Shown in pieces: positions 7,518 through 16,003 of a DNA stretch of 51,079 nt; the stretch's first letter is position 1, and every line of letters starts with the position of its first letter. A program made the position numbers and the translations under genes. The DNA lies in the NCBI GenBank assembly GCA_017960585.1, contig JAGCYX010000032.1, positions 1-51,079 on the forward strand. The letters are read 5' to 3'. Below the pieces are notes generated by a model. It was not told the origin of the DNA, did no database searches, and worked only from the letters and a program-made list of their open reading frames with translations. Source of the DNA: Bacteroidales bacterium (GTDB taxonomy: Bacteria > Bacteroidota > Bacteroidia > Bacteroidales > UBA932).

Positions 7518-8186
7518 ATGAATATCAAACCAATAGCCATTTTCCATTCTCCCCTCCCGGAGAAATTCGGCCTGCCCCGTCAGGCCGGGCTCGCGGAGTC
7601 GCTCCACGGCACCGTCGTGCTGGAGCCGGAATTCCGCACGCCCGAGGCCCTGCGCGGCCTCGACGGCTTCGATTACCTCTGGCTCATCTGGGGCTTCCAT
7701 CTGAATAAGGAAACGGCCTCCGAAGGCCTGACCGTCCGGCCGCCTCGCCTGGGCGGGAATGAGCGCGTCGGCGTCTTCGCCTCCCGTTCCCCCTACCGGC
7801 CCAACCCGCTGGGCCTGAGCTCTGTGCGCATCGAGCGCGTGGATGCCGCCGCCGGCGAGATCCATGTCCTGGGCGCCGACCTGGCCGACGGCACGCCCAT
7901 CTACGACATCAAGCCTTATGTCGAGTATGCCGACAGCCACAAGGGCGTGCGCAGCGGCTTCGTGGACGACAAAGCCTGGAAGCCGCTGGAAGTCCGACTG
8001 CCCCGCGAGACCTTCCATAAACTCGATCCTGATACCATCGATGGCCTGCTGGAGATCCTTGCCCAGGACCCCCGCCCCCAGTATCAGGAGGACCCGGAAC
8101 GAATTTACGGCCTCCTTTACGAAGGCCGTAATATCAAATTCCGGGTTGCCGACGGCATCCTAACCGTCGTCGCGGTGGAAGGCTGA
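7518..8186 (+). CDS. trmO: tRNA (t6A37) N6-methyltransferase TrmO
   Basis: The 222-residue protein contains the TrmO/YaeB core: IAIFHSP at the N terminus, GFDYLWLIWGFH, and the signature GVFASRSPYRPNPLGLS near 90-106, then DIKPYVEYAD. TrmO uses S-adenosylmethionine in an unusual beta-barrel fold to methylate threonylcarbamoyladenosine-37 of tRNA-Thr. The length is typical (E. coli 235). It is the last gene of a DUF853-M23-trmO run, and its stop directly abuts the stop of the convergent lipoprotein gene with no room for a separate terminator. Confidence 0.9.
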   Translation: MNIKPIAIFHSPLPEKFGLPRQAGLAESLHGTVVLEPEFRTPEALRGLDGFDYLWLIWGFHLNKETASEGLTVRPPRLGGNERVGVFASRSPYRPNPLGLSSVRIERVDAAAGEIHVLGADLADGTPIYDIKPYVEYADSHKGVRSGFVDDKAWKPLEVRLPRETFHKLDPDTIDGLLEILAQDPRPQYQEDPERIYGLLYEGRNIKFRVADGILTVVAVEG

Positions 8187-8705
8187 TTAATAATCTGTCG
8201 GGTCTTTCTTCATCGGGCCTTCCCAGATCACGGTCACTTCCTTTCCGTCATCGTCGATGCCGGTCGCTTTCAGTTTGCAGTAGTCTTCCGTGACGGTAAT
8301 TTCCAGTTTGCCCTTTTGTAAGATGGACTCGCCCCCATCGCTCTGGATATACACGCCGCCCCAGGTATAACCGCCTTCCAGGATATGTTCATTGGAGAAC
8401 GTGGTGATGGTGTAGGTGCCGGACGTCACTTCACTGGCAAAATTGAAATCGGCATAGACCTGCCGGGATGGTTCCTCCCGGACGCCGATCCACTTCATGT
8501 TGTTTCCCCAGTAGCATTTCGTGACTTCGGCGGTTTTGTCCCCCCTGGTGATGGTGCCGACAGCCTTGGCCGCCTGGGGCTCTTGTGCTGTGGGAGTCGC
8601 GGTTGTTGCGCTGCCGGAATTGGCAGCCGTGTTGTTGTTCTGGGTGTTTCCGTTGCCGCAGGTGGCCAGCGCCAGGGCAACGAGGGTCATAAATACAAAC
8701 TTCAT
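8187..8705 (-). CDS. Hypothetical lipoprotein, cotranscribed with HTH-only LuxR protein
   Basis: The 172-residue protein has a lipoprotein signal peptide (MKFVFMTLVALALATC; Cys16) and a low-complexity Asn/Thr/Ala/Gln linker to about residue 48. A compact C-terminal domain follows, rich in beta-forming residues (VTKCYWGNNMKWIG, GTYTITTFSNEH, KLEITVTEDYCKLKATGID). I do not recognise a family. It lies 23 bp downstream of the 70-residue LuxR gene on the same strand, so the pair is probably one transcript, divergent from the TPR-LuxR regulator. Confidence 0.7.
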   Translation of the reverse strand: MKFVFMTLVALALATCGNGNTQNNNTAANSGSATTATPTAQEPQAAKAVGTITRGDKTAEVTKCYWGNNMKWIGVREEPSRQVYADFNFASEVTSGTYTITTFSNEHILEGGYTWGGVYIQSDGGESILQKGKLEITVTEDYCKLKATGIDDDGKEVTVIWEGPMKKDPTDY

Positions 8706-8728
8706 AATGGTGGTTGTTTATAGAGTTA

Positions 8729-8941
8729 TTATAATAGACCTTGTTCCGTCGCCTTGTGGATCAGTTCGCTGGAGGTGGTGGCATCAAACTTCTCGCGAAG
8801 CCGCATCCGGTACCACTTGATGGTTTGGAGTTTCAGACCCAGCTCTTCTGCAATCTCGGCGCAAAGCTTGCCGGCTGCCATCAGTTCCAGGACTTGTTTC
8901 TCGTGCGGTGTCAGTTTGATATCTTTCTCGGTAGATGCCAT
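8729..8941 (-). CDS. Stand-alone LuxR-type HTH protein (70 aa)
   Basis: The protein is essentially only a LuxR/FixJ-type DNA-binding domain: LTPHEKQVLELMAAGKLCAEIAEELGL followed by the recognition segment TIKWYRMRLREKF (about residues 10-55). No receiver, TPR or membrane segment is present. The ATG at 8941, preceded by GGGAGAAA, is preferred to an upstream TTG at 8968. Its recognition helix nearly matches that of the divergent TPR-TM-LuxR protein (TIKWYRMRLLEKM), so both may bind the same sites. I infer a competitor, partner or output protein of that regulator. This is not a fragment of a larger frame; the upstream sequence is intergenic. Confidence 0.78.
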   Translation of the reverse strand: MASTEKDIKLTPHEKQVLELMAAGKLCAEIAEELGLKLQTIKWYRMRLREKFDATTSSELIHKATEQGLL

Positions 8942-9070
8942 TTTCTCCCTTTGGTTTGGTTTACGCAAAGGTCGTTATATCAATGCAGAAAAACACTAAA
9001 CGAAAGTTTAGAACTTCAGGGTTTTTCCCCGTTTTTGTCACTTTTTATCGGTATTCCGTCCCGATTTTAC

Positions 9071-9078
9071 TATTTTAG
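9071..9078 (+). promoter_or_regulatory. -7-like element 4 bp before the TPR-LuxR start codon
   Basis: TATTTTAG resembles TAnnTTTG and ends 4 bp before ATG 9083, the same spacing as for cstA and the fucosidase. It implies an almost leaderless mRNA if used. Confidence 0.4.
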
Positions 9079-9082
9079 CCGT

Positions 9083-10354
9083 ATGAAAATGCGTAGCATC
9101 ATTCTGTTGCTGTTGTTCCTGTCCGGTCCGTTGGCAAAGGGGCAATACACCGACCACCGGGACCATCAGCTGGACTCCTTGGAAGCCCTTGTCGAGCCTT
9201 GGACGGAAAGCCGCGTGGCGACTGCCTCGCCGGAGCAGTTGGATATGCTCGGCAATGCCTATGACGACTTGATGTGGGGATATGCCCAGATCAATCCGTC
9301 CCGCTCGCTGCACTTCGCCCGGAAATCGTATGCGCTGGCTCTGAATGAACGCTGGCTGAACCAGGCCTTCCAGGCCGCCAAGATGATCGGCCAGCACTAC
9401 TGGGCGGCGGGGCAGATGGACAGTGCGAAGGCCAGTTTCGACCGGGCCCTGTCCATCGCCGACAGGATGGCCTTGAAAGAGCCGCTGCCGGGCAAGCCGG
9501 ATGGCTACAAGGACGCGACCATTGACGACGCCTATTCCAGCCTGTACGGCGCGCTGGGCAATCTGTACGCCGACGTGGATTCCATCCAGGTCGCGATGGA
9601 GTATTATCGGAAGGCCGGCGAGATCTTCGAGCGAAATGAATGGTGGGAAAGCAACTCCGTGCTCTATCACAATATGGGTGAGACCTGGCTGGATGCCGGG
9701 AATCTGAAGGAAGCTGCGGCGTGTTACGACCAGGCGCTGTATTTCGGCCGGGAAGCAGAAGATTCCCTGTTGATAGCAGAAGCAAAGGCAGGCCTTGGGG
9801 CCTTGTATCTGGAACAGGGCAGGACGGGCAGAGCGCTCCGCTTGCTTCAGGAAGCAGATCAGTACTTCTCCGCCAACGAGAATCAGGAATACCGCAGCCG
9901 CATCTATACGCTGGACCTGACCGGCAAGGTCCTGGCGGCGCAGAAACGCCAGAGCCGGACGATCGCTGCCGGCGCGGTCCTATTGTCCCTCGCCCTTATT
10001 ACCCTGGTCCTGATCCTGTTGCGGGCGGTGCGCCTGCGCAAGCAGAAAGATGCAGCCGATGTCGTGATCGGCGAAGTGCTGGCGGAGCGGGAGAGCCCCG
10101 GCAGTCCTTCGACAGGCTTGGGAACCGCCGGGAATGATGCCCGTCGTGACCGGGCGGACCGGCCATCTCTCACCGACCGGGAAAAACAAATCCTGCCGCT
10201 TCTCGCAGCAGGATTGTCCAGTAAGGAAATAGCCGACCGCATCTGCCTCACCGAGCAGACCATCAAGTGGTACCGGATGCGCCTCCTGGAGAAGATGGAC
10301 GCCAGGAATACCGCCGGCATGCTCACCCGAGCCAAGGAACTCGGGCTGCTGTAG
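9083..10354 (+). CDS. TPR-transmembrane-LuxR regulator
   Basis: The 423-residue protein has a signal peptide (MKMRSIILLLLFLSGPLAKG) and a TPR region at about 60-280 (GQMDSAKASFDRALSIAD, DSIQVAMEYYRKAGEIF, GNLKEAAACYDQALYFG). One membrane helix follows (about 292-315, GAVLLSLALITLVLILL), then a linker and a cytoplasmic LuxR HTH (LTDREKQILPLLAAGLSSKEIADRI to TIKWYRMRLLEKM, about 363-423). The layout suggests a one-component membrane regulator sensing a periplasmic protein or ligand through the TPRs. It is divergent from the HTH-only LuxR/lipoprotein pair and has a collapsed paralog at 32148-32617. Confidence 0.85.
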   Translation: MKMRSIILLLLFLSGPLAKGQYTDHRDHQLDSLEALVEPWTESRVATASPEQLDMLGNAYDDLMWGYAQINPSRSLHFARKSYALALNERWLNQAFQAAKMIGQHYWAAGQMDSAKASFDRALSIADRMALKEPLPGKPDGYKDATIDDAYSSLYGALGNLYADVDSIQVAMEYYRKAGEIFERNEWWESNSVLYHNMGETWLDAGNLKEAAACYDQALYFGREAEDSLLIAEAKAGLGALYLEQGRTGRALRLLQEADQYFSANENQEYRSRIYTLDLTGKVLAAQKRQSRTIAAGAVLLSLALITLVLILLRAVRLRKQKDAADVVIGEVLAERESPGSPSTGLGTAGNDARRDRADRPSLTDREKQILPLLAAGLSSKEIADRICLTEQTIKWYRMRLLEKMDARNTAGMLTRAKELGLL

Positions 10355-10356
10355 AC

Positions 10357-11649
10357 TTACTTCACCGGCGTCAGCTTGTAGGTGACGACGTCGTGCGAAG
10401 GCACCACAACCGTGGTCTTGGCACCGACGGTCTGGCCTTTCTTCTTGCCTTTGGCGCGCGTGGTGAACGGCTTCGCTGAAGCGTTCCAAAGATCCTTCGC
10501 GGTATAGTTTATCTTGGCGAAGGACGGGCTGCGGCCGCTGATGTCATCCTTGAACTCCAATTGCTCCCAGTCCAGCTCGACGGTCGCGGCTTCCGGGCCG
10601 GCGTTCAGCAGGCAGAAAGCCCAGGCATCGTCGGAAAGCGGCTTGAACCAGTACTGTAAATCTCCTTGCTTCTTCAAGCGCAGACCTTGAATGCCAAGTG
10701 GATCTTGATCAATGGATATAACATCTTTGTTTGTAATAATCGCAAGGGTCTCGGCGCTCATGTTGGTCAGGTCGTTGCCGAGAATGAGCGGCGCGGCCAT
10801 CATGCACCAGAGGGTGAAGTGGGCGCGGTCCTCACTGACCGTCATACCGTTGCCGACCTCGAGCATATCCGGGTCATTCCAATGGTCCGGACCGGCGTAG
10901 GCGCGCAGCGGTTCGTTCTGGTCCAGGATGTCGAGGACGCTCTGCGGGCGCCAGCGCGGGCGGCCGTTCTCGTCAAAGGTCACGGGCACCGGCAGGAAAT
11001 GCACGCCGATGTCGCCCGTCGTACGCCAGGAGTGACCGACGTTCTGGGCCCACTCCCACGGACGGTTGGAGCCCCATTCGCAGATGCTGAAGAGGATGGG
11101 CCGTCCGGCGCGCTTCAAGGCGCTGCGCATGGTGGTGTAGGCGCCGATGGGATTGAGGTTGTTGGTGTAGCACCAGTCGTATTTGAGGTAATCCACGCCC
11201 CAGGAGGCATAGGTGAAGGCATCCTGATACTCGTGGCCGTTGCTGCCGGCGTAGCAGGCGCAGGTGTTGGTACCGGCGTCGCTGTAGATGCCCAGTTTGA
11301 GGCCGCGCTCGTGCAGGTAGTCCGCCAGGGCCTTGATACCGGACGGGAACTTCACGGGATCTTCGTGGATGAAGCCCTGTTCGTCGCGCTCACCGTGCCA
11401 GCCGTCATCCAGGTTCAGATAGACGTATCCGGCTTCGACCAGGCCCAGTTCGACCATGCTGTCGGCCGTGGCCTTGATCAGGTCTTCATTGATGTCCGTG
11501 GCGAACTTGTTCCAGGAGTTCCACCCCATCTGCGGGGTGAGGGCGAGGCCTTCCCACTTGGGTAGCGGGGCGTCCGGGCGGCGCGGCTGCGCAAAAAGGG
11601 CGCTGACGGCCATCAGGCCGGCCAGCAGGGTGATGAGGATTCTTTTCAT
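10357..11649 (-). CDS. Alpha-galactosidase, GH27
   Basis: The protein (430 aa) has a signal peptide (MKRILITLLAGLMAVSALFA) and a GH27 catalytic barrel. TPQMGWNSWN opens the domain, LNLDDGWHG lies near 78-86, YLKYDWCY carries the nucleophile Asp158, and SWRTTGDI carries the acid/base Asp213. HWNDPDMLEVGNGM and MAAPLILGNDL are also typical. The C-terminal 120 residues form the usual beta-sandwich. It should release terminal alpha-galactose from plant or host glycans in the periplasm or outside. No SusC/SusD genes are adjacent. It is convergent with the TPR-LuxR gene and has its own promoter element at 11678-11685. Confidence 0.93.
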   Translation of the reverse strand: MKRILITLLAGLMAVSALFAQPRRPDAPLPKWEGLALTPQMGWNSWNKFATDINEDLIKATADSMVELGLVEAGYVYLNLDDGWHGERDEQGFIHEDPVKFPSGIKALADYLHERGLKLGIYSDAGTNTCACYAGSNGHEYQDAFTYASWGVDYLKYDWCYTNNLNPIGAYTTMRSALKRAGRPILFSICEWGSNRPWEWAQNVGHSWRTTGDIGVHFLPVPVTFDENGRPRWRPQSVLDILDQNEPLRAYAGPDHWNDPDMLEVGNGMTVSEDRAHFTLWCMMAAPLILGNDLTNMSAETLAIITNKDVISIDQDPLGIQGLRLKKQGDLQYWFKPLSDDAWAFCLLNAGPEAATVELDWEQLEFKDDISGRSPSFAKINYTAKDLWNASAKPFTTRAKGKKKGQTVGAKTTVVVPSHDVVTYKLTPVK

Positions 11650-11677
11650 ATAAACGGATTATTGGTTGTCGTGTGTT

Positions 11678-11685
11678 CAAATTTA
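11678..11685 (-). promoter_or_regulatory. -7 promoter element TAAATTTG for GH27 gene
   Basis: TAAATTTG on the minus strand is a full TAnnTTTG match, 28 bp before the ATG at 11649. Confidence 0.6.
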
Positions 11686-11719
11686 CGAATAAATCCTTGA
11701 ATCCCTGCCAGTATTTATG

Positions 11720-11727
11720 TACATTTG
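11720..11727 (+). promoter_or_regulatory. -7 promoter element TACATTTG for secreted hydrolase
   Basis: TACATTTG is a full TAnnTTTG match, 27 bp before the ATG at 11755. Confidence 0.6.
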
Positions 11728-11754
11728 TAACAGATCCTATTAAAACTGATACCC

Positions 11755-12831
11755 ATGATCGTTAAGAAATTCCTTGTAATCGCCGTGGCGCTTGCCACGG
11801 GTGTATTCTGCCTTGCGCAGACCGAACAGTCCCAGGTCATCGAGCACGGCGGCACGGGCCCTTACAAGTCCGTCGCCATCGGCGACAAGAGCCTGCCGAC
11901 CCACATGATCTACCGTCCGGAGAACCTCAAGGCCTACGTGGCCGAGAACGGAAAGATTCCCGTGCTGCTGTATGCCAACGGCGCCTGCGCCAACAACAGC
12001 CTCGAGATGAGCCGCCTGCTCAGCGAGGTTGCCTCCTGGGGCTATATCGCCATCGCCATCGGCCCCTACATGGATATGCCTGACGATGCCTTCTACAACC
12101 AGTGGAAGGGTGTCGTTCGCGGCTGGTATCCGGAGACCAAGACCGTGGCCATCATGGGCAACGGCGAGCGTCTGACGCCGTATACGGAGGCTGAGCTGGC
12201 CGCCCAGGCCGCAGAGCGGGAAGCCGCCCAGAAGGCCGCTGCCGCCGCTGCCAAGAAGAATAAGAACAAGAAGCCGGTCGTGACCGTGGAGCCGCAGTTC
12301 CGCACCTACGCCCGCCAGCTGCTGGAGGCCCTCGACTGGCTGACCGACCAGAACGGCAACGAGGAGAGCGAGTATTATCACCTGATCGACCTGGAGAAGG
12401 TTGCCGCGATGGGGCAGTCCTGCGGCGGCGCCCAGGTGCTCGGCGTGGCGCATGACCCGCGCATCAAGACCTGCATGATCTTCAACTCCGGCATCGGCGA
12501 AATGTCGATGAGCGGCGCTTCCAAGAAGTCCCTCGCGAACCTGCACACCCCGATGCTCTACATCAACGGCGGCACGGCCGACGTGGCCTACAACAACGCC
12601 AACGGCGACTGGGGCCGCATCGCGGACAACATCCCGGTAGTAAAGATCTCCACCCTCGACGGTCACCACGGCACCTACTACGAGGCCCACGCCGGTGCTT
12701 TCGCCGTCGTCGCCCGAATGTGGATGAACTGGCAGCTCAAGGGCATCGTCGGCGACTCCGCCCTGTTCATGAACGACGAATACGAAAAGACCTTCTATCC
12801 CGACTGGACCTTCGAGCGGAAAAACTGGTAA
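11755..12831 (+). CDS. Secreted alpha/beta-hydrolase-like protein with charged insertion
   Basis: The 358-residue protein has a signal peptide (MIVKKFLVIAVALATGVFCLA) and an alpha/beta hydrolase core. IPVLLYANGACANNS resembles an oxyanion-hole strand, VAAMGQSCGG places a nucleophile-elbow Ser at 222 (GxSxG), and LDGHHGTYYE gives a plausible catalytic His. Between about residues 144 and 174 there is an Ala/Glu/Lys-rich helical insertion (AAQKAAAAAAKKNKNKKP), probably an exposed lid or linker. It is similar in outline to dienelactone hydrolase or cutinase-like esterases; the substrate is unknown. It is a single gene between a promoter (11720) and a strong terminator (12856). Confidence 0.75.
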   Translation: MIVKKFLVIAVALATGVFCLAQTEQSQVIEHGGTGPYKSVAIGDKSLPTHMIYRPENLKAYVAENGKIPVLLYANGACANNSLEMSRLLSEVASWGYIAIAIGPYMDMPDDAFYNQWKGVVRGWYPETKTVAIMGNGERLTPYTEAELAAQAAEREAAQKAAAAAAKKNKNKKPVVTVEPQFRTYARQLLEALDWLTDQNGNEESEYYHLIDLEKVAAMGQSCGGAQVLGVAHDPRIKTCMIFNSGIGEMSMSGASKKSLANLHTPMLYINGGTADVAYNNANGDWGRIADNIPVVKISTLDGHHGTYYEAHAGAFAVVARMWMNWQLKGIVGDSALFMNDEYEKTFYPDWTFERKNW

Positions 12832-12855
12832 GCCTCTGCTGATAATCAGTTACTT

Positions 12856-12892
12856 ACAAAATGACTCCGGGCATAGCCCGGAGTCATTTTGT
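12856..12892. terminator. Long perfect hairpin, probable terminator
   Basis: 17-bp perfect arms (12856-12872 / 12876-12892; core GACTCCGGGC / GCCCGGAGTC) surround an ATA loop, with ATTTTGT at each outer end. It lies 25 bp after the hydrolase stop and could act on both strands. Confidence 0.75.
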
Positions 12893-12945
12893 ATCTGATT
12901 GATAATCAATAAGGCCTGAATTCGGAGCGAAGCGACGCAGGGGGT

Positions 12946-12965
12946 TCGGGGGGTTAGCCCCCCGA
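12946..12965. repeat. GC-rich hairpin, possible interspersed repeat edge
   Basis: TCGGGGGG (12946-12953) and CCCCCCGA (12958-12965) form a perfect 8-bp stem with a TTAG loop, 5 bp beyond the nnrD stop. The preceding bases (12924-12945, GGAGCGAAGCGACGCAGGGG) resemble intergenic repeats I have seen in Bacteroidota assemblies. No second copy occurs in this window. There is no T run, so it is a weak terminator candidate. Confidence 0.45.
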
Positions 12966-12970
12966 TAATC

Positions 12971-13822
12971 CTAATACAAGGCCTTGAAGCCCAGGAAGAG
13001 CGAGTCGATGAGATCACGGCTGCTGTAGGCTTCGGCGGTGCATTTCGCCGAGAGGCAGTCGGCGGCGTTGCCGTGGATCCAGACACCGAGCGCGGCGGCC
13101 TCCAGAGCCGAATAGCCACGCGCCAGCAGGCCGCCGATCAGGCCCGTCAGCACGTCGCCGCTGCCGCCTTTCGCCAGGCCGGGATTGCCGGTGGTGTTGA
13201 TGTACTTCTCCCCTTCCGGCGTGTAGATAGCCGTCTGGAAGCCCTTGGAGACGATGACGCAACCACTCTCGCGGCTGAGTTTTTTCAACGCGACTTCCTT
13301 CTCTTCCGAAGTACTCCAGCTGATCAGGCGGCGGAGCTCTCCTTCGTGGGGCGTCAGGACGGATCCGGCCGGAATTTTAGCATAGAGATCGGGATGCGTG
13401 GCCAGGATGAAGAGCGCATCGGCATCCAGCACCATCGGAATGACGGCTTCCTGTTCTTTGGTGCGTGTCAGCAGATTGGCGAAGGCCTCTTCCGTCTTCT
13501 CGTTGCGGCTCAGGCCCGGGCCCACGGCGATGGCCGTGAAGCGCAGCAGACCGTCCGGTACGCGGCTGAAACTCTCGCCGGGATCCTCCGACAGCATGGC
13601 CGACGGGAAAGCCGTCACGGCAGCCTGGATTGCGCGGGCGGTGGAATGCAGGGTCACGAGTCCGCAGCCGGATTTGAGTGCGGCGCCCGTGGCCAGTACG
13701 GCAGCGCCGGGCATGGCCTGGCAGCCGCCTACCAGCAGCAGGTGGCCGTAATCGCCTTTGTGGCTGTCGTCGACACGCTTCTTGATCAGCGTACGAAGGA
13801 ATTTGGGATTGATCTTATTCAT
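12971..13822 (-). CDS. nnrD: ADP/ATP-dependent NAD(P)H-hydrate dehydratase
   Basis: The 283-residue protein is the ribokinase-like YjeF C-terminal domain on its own. It shows KGDYGHLLLVGGC, VLDADALFILA, LTPHEGELRRL, VSKGFQTAIY and the phosphate-binding GNPGLAKGGSGDVLTG near 213-228. It repairs NADHX/NADPHX by ATP- or ADP-dependent dehydration. The epimerase domain (NnrE), often fused, is absent here. It is the last gene of the long minus-strand run that includes the glycine cleavage genes, starting 9 bp after the DUF5715-like gene. Confidence 0.9.
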   Translation of the reverse strand: MNKINPKFLRTLIKKRVDDSHKGDYGHLLLVGGCQAMPGAAVLATGAALKSGCGLVTLHSTARAIQAAVTAFPSAMLSEDPGESFSRVPDGLLRFTAIAVGPGLSRNEKTEEAFANLLTRTKEQEAVIPMVLDADALFILATHPDLYAKIPAGSVLTPHEGELRRLISWSTSEEKEVALKKLSRESGCVIVSKGFQTAIYTPEGEKYINTTGNPGLAKGGSGDVLTGLIGGLLARGYSALEAAALGVWIHGNAADCLSAKCTAEAYSSRDLIDSLFLGFKALY

Positions 13823-13831
13823 GGCAATACA

Positions 13832-14626
13832 CTATTGACAGGATGTAATGTGGAAGCAGTGCTCCTTCTTCTCATATTTGACCAGGATGCGCCCGGCGTT
13901 CTTCTCGTCCCGCAGGACCTCGGCCAGCACTTTGGTGAGTTCGTAAGGCTGCATGAATTCGTCGGTCTCTTCCTCCCGGAAATAACGGCTGTGACTGATG
14001 TCGAAGGTGGTTCCGTAGCAGTGGGAGGAATTGTCCGAGGCGTTGGGATTACCGCTTTTGCGCAGGCGCGTCACATCTTCTTCGGTGCGGAGGACGGACG
14101 TGACGACGAGCTTGTAGACCGGGAACTTCTTGCGCACCAGGGAGTCGTTGAACGCCTTGGCGATGTGGTTCAGCTCACGGGCGGCATTGGCGGTCAGGTA
14201 AGGCACGGAGTAGCGCATTTCGTCGACCATCAGGTAGTCGCTGTCCTCGATCTTCACCAGCTGACCGGCATCGACGTCGGAACGTTTCTCCGGAATCGTC
14301 CTCAGTCCGACGGCCTTGGCTTTCTCCAGGTGTGTCTCGTTGACGTCGTCGAAGACCTTGCCGTAGGACATCAGCTTGGTGTAGTAGATGATTTCCCGGG
14401 CCTGGGACTCGCCCGTCCCGTCCACGTCATCTTCCATGACCTCCTCTTCCGCGGGCGCGGTCTCCCCTGCTTCCTCCTGCGGCTCTTCCACCACCTGCTC
14501 CACGACCTCCGGCCGGGCCTTCTTCTCCTTCCGGCTGCAGCCGCCTCCCACCAGGAATCCGATCAGGAAACCCAGCAGGAACGGCGTCAGCAGGATGACA
14601 AGTATTTTTCTCGTCTTAGGATTCAT
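13832..14626 (-). CDS. Membrane-anchored DUF5715-like protein, M15-type peptidase fold
   Basis: The protein (264 aa) has an N-terminal hydrophobic anchor ([20 protein letters not shown]), then an acidic Glu/Pro-rich linker (about 33-75). The C-terminal domain contains [40 protein letters not shown] and KEHCFHIT. The SHxxGxxxD and terminal H-x-T pattern resembles the zinc site of M15 D-Ala-D-Ala carboxypeptidases (His..Asp..His), so a peptidoglycan-related role is plausible. I recall DUF5715 for this family. Its start overlaps the end of gcvPB by 11 bp, and nnrD follows 9 bp downstream. Confidence 0.72.
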   Translation of the reverse strand: MNPKTRKILVILLTPFLLGFLIGFLVGGGCSRKEKKARPEVVEQVVEEPQEEAGETAPAEEEVMEDDVDGTGESQAREIIYYTKLMSYGKVFDDVNETHLEKAKAVGLRTIPEKRSDVDAGQLVKIEDSDYLMVDEMRYSVPYLTANAARELNHIAKAFNDSLVRKKFPVYKLVVTSVLRTEEDVTRLRKSGNPNASDNSSHCYGTTFDISHSRYFREEETDEFMQPYELTKVLAEVLRDEKNAGRILVKYEKKEHCFHITSCQ

Positions 14627-15989
14627 ACTTCAAGATGGGTTGCCGTGCGGCAGTTGTCTCGTCCGGACGGCCGATCGGTGTGCAATGCGGAGCTCCGTGA
14701 AGCATCTCGGGATCGGTCTGGGCCTCGACGGCAATCTTGCGCATCACGTCGATGAACGCGTCCAGCGTCTCCAGCGACTCCGTCTCCGTGGGCTCGATCA
14801 TGATGGCCTGGTGGAAGAGCAGCGGGAAGTAGATGGTCGGCGCGTGGAAGCCATAATCCAGCAGGCGCTTGGCGACGTCCAGCGTCGAGACGCCGTTTTC
14901 CTCCAGCAGTCCGTCGAACACGAATTCGTGCTTGCACACCGTCGGGATGGGGAGCTTATAACAGCCCTTGAGCGATTCCTTGATATAGTTGGCGCCCAGC
15001 GTGGCCAGCTTGCCGGCCATCTTGACGTTCTCGCGGCCGAGCATCAGGATGTAGGCGTAGGCCCGCAGGATGATGCCGAAATTGCCGTGGAAGCCGCTCA
15101 CGCGCGGAATGTGCAGGAACGGGAGTACCTTGTCGGACACGCCGACGGGGCCGGCGCCGGGACCGCCTCCGCCGTGCGGCGTGGAGAAGGTCTTGTGCAG
15201 GTTCAGGTGCATGATATCAAAGCCCATGTCGCCCGGACGGACCATGCCCAGGAGCGGGTTCATGTTGGCGCCGTCGTAGTAAAGCAGGCCGCCGCAGTCA
15301 TGGACCAGCTTGGCGATTTCCTTGATGTCGCGCTCGAAGAGGCCGAGGGTGTTGGGGTTGGTCATCATGATGCCGGCGATGTCCGGGCCGAGCAGCGGCT
15401 TGAGGGCTTCGACGTCCACGAGGCCGTTCTCGCGGGATTTGACGACCACGATGTCGAGGCCGCAGACTGCCGCGGAGGCGGGGTTGGTGCCGTGGGCGCT
15501 GTCGGGGACGATGACCTTGGTGCGGGCCGTGTCGCCGCGGCTCATATGGTATTCGCGCATGAGCATGAGGCCGGTGAGTTCACCGTGAGCGCCTGCGCAG
15601 GGCAGGAAGGTGAAGTGTTTCATGCCCGTGATGGCGGCGAGGGCCTTGTCCATGGCGACGTAGATCTCGAGGGCGCCCTTGGTGGTGGATTCGGGCTGGA
15701 GCGGGTGCAGGCCGGTGAAGGCGGGCATGTTCGCGATTTCCTCGTTGATCTTGGGGTTGTATTTCATGGTGCAGGAGCCGAGGGGGTAGAAGCCCGTATC
15801 CACGCCGAAGTTCATCTGACTCAGATTGGTATAATGTCTGACGACATCCACTTCACTGACTTCAGGCAGCTCCAAAGGGGACTCTCTCCAGATAACGCTT
15901 TCCGTTGCCGGGCAGGCTGCTGACGGCAACGAATAACCGGTCCTTCCGGGTTTGGAGAGTTCGAAGATGAGTTTATCGTAATACTTCAT
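14616..15989 (-). CDS. gcvPB: Glycine dehydrogenase (decarboxylating) subunit 2
   Basis: The protein (457 aa) is the C-terminal half of the P protein as a separate subunit. It contains the PLP segment [20 protein letters not shown] with the Schiff-base Lys near 266, and the earlier [12 protein letters not shown] and HGTNPASAA motifs. With GcvPA it decarboxylates glycine and transfers the aminomethyl group to lipoyl-GcvH. The 14-bp gap from gcvPA and the 11-bp overlap with the next gene indicate one transcript. The split P protein is typical of many Bacteroidales and Firmicutes, whereas E. coli has a single fused protein. Confidence 0.95.
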   Translation of the reverse strand: MKYYDKLIFELSKPGRTGYSLPSAACPATESVIWRESPLELPEVSEVDVVRHYTNLSQMNFGVDTGFYPLGSCTMKYNPKINEEIANMPAFTGLHPLQPESTTKGALEIYVAMDKALAAITGMKHFTFLPCAGAHGELTGLMLMREYHMSRGDTARTKVIVPDSAHGTNPASAAVCGLDIVVVKSRENGLVDVEALKPLLGPDIAGIMMTNPNTLGLFERDIKEIAKLVHDCGGLLYYDGANMNPLLGMVRPGDMGFDIMHLNLHKTFSTPHGGGGPGAGPVGVSDKVLPFLHIPRVSGFHGNFGIILRAYAYILMLGRENVKMAGKLATLGANYIKESLKGCYKLPIPTVCKHEFVFDGLLEENGVSTLDVAKRLLDYGFHAPTIYFPLLFHQAIMIEPTETESLETLDAFIDVMRKIAVEAQTDPEMLHGAPHCTPIGRPDETTAARQPILKYES

Positions 15990-16003
15990 AGCTGCGTCCT
16001 CCC

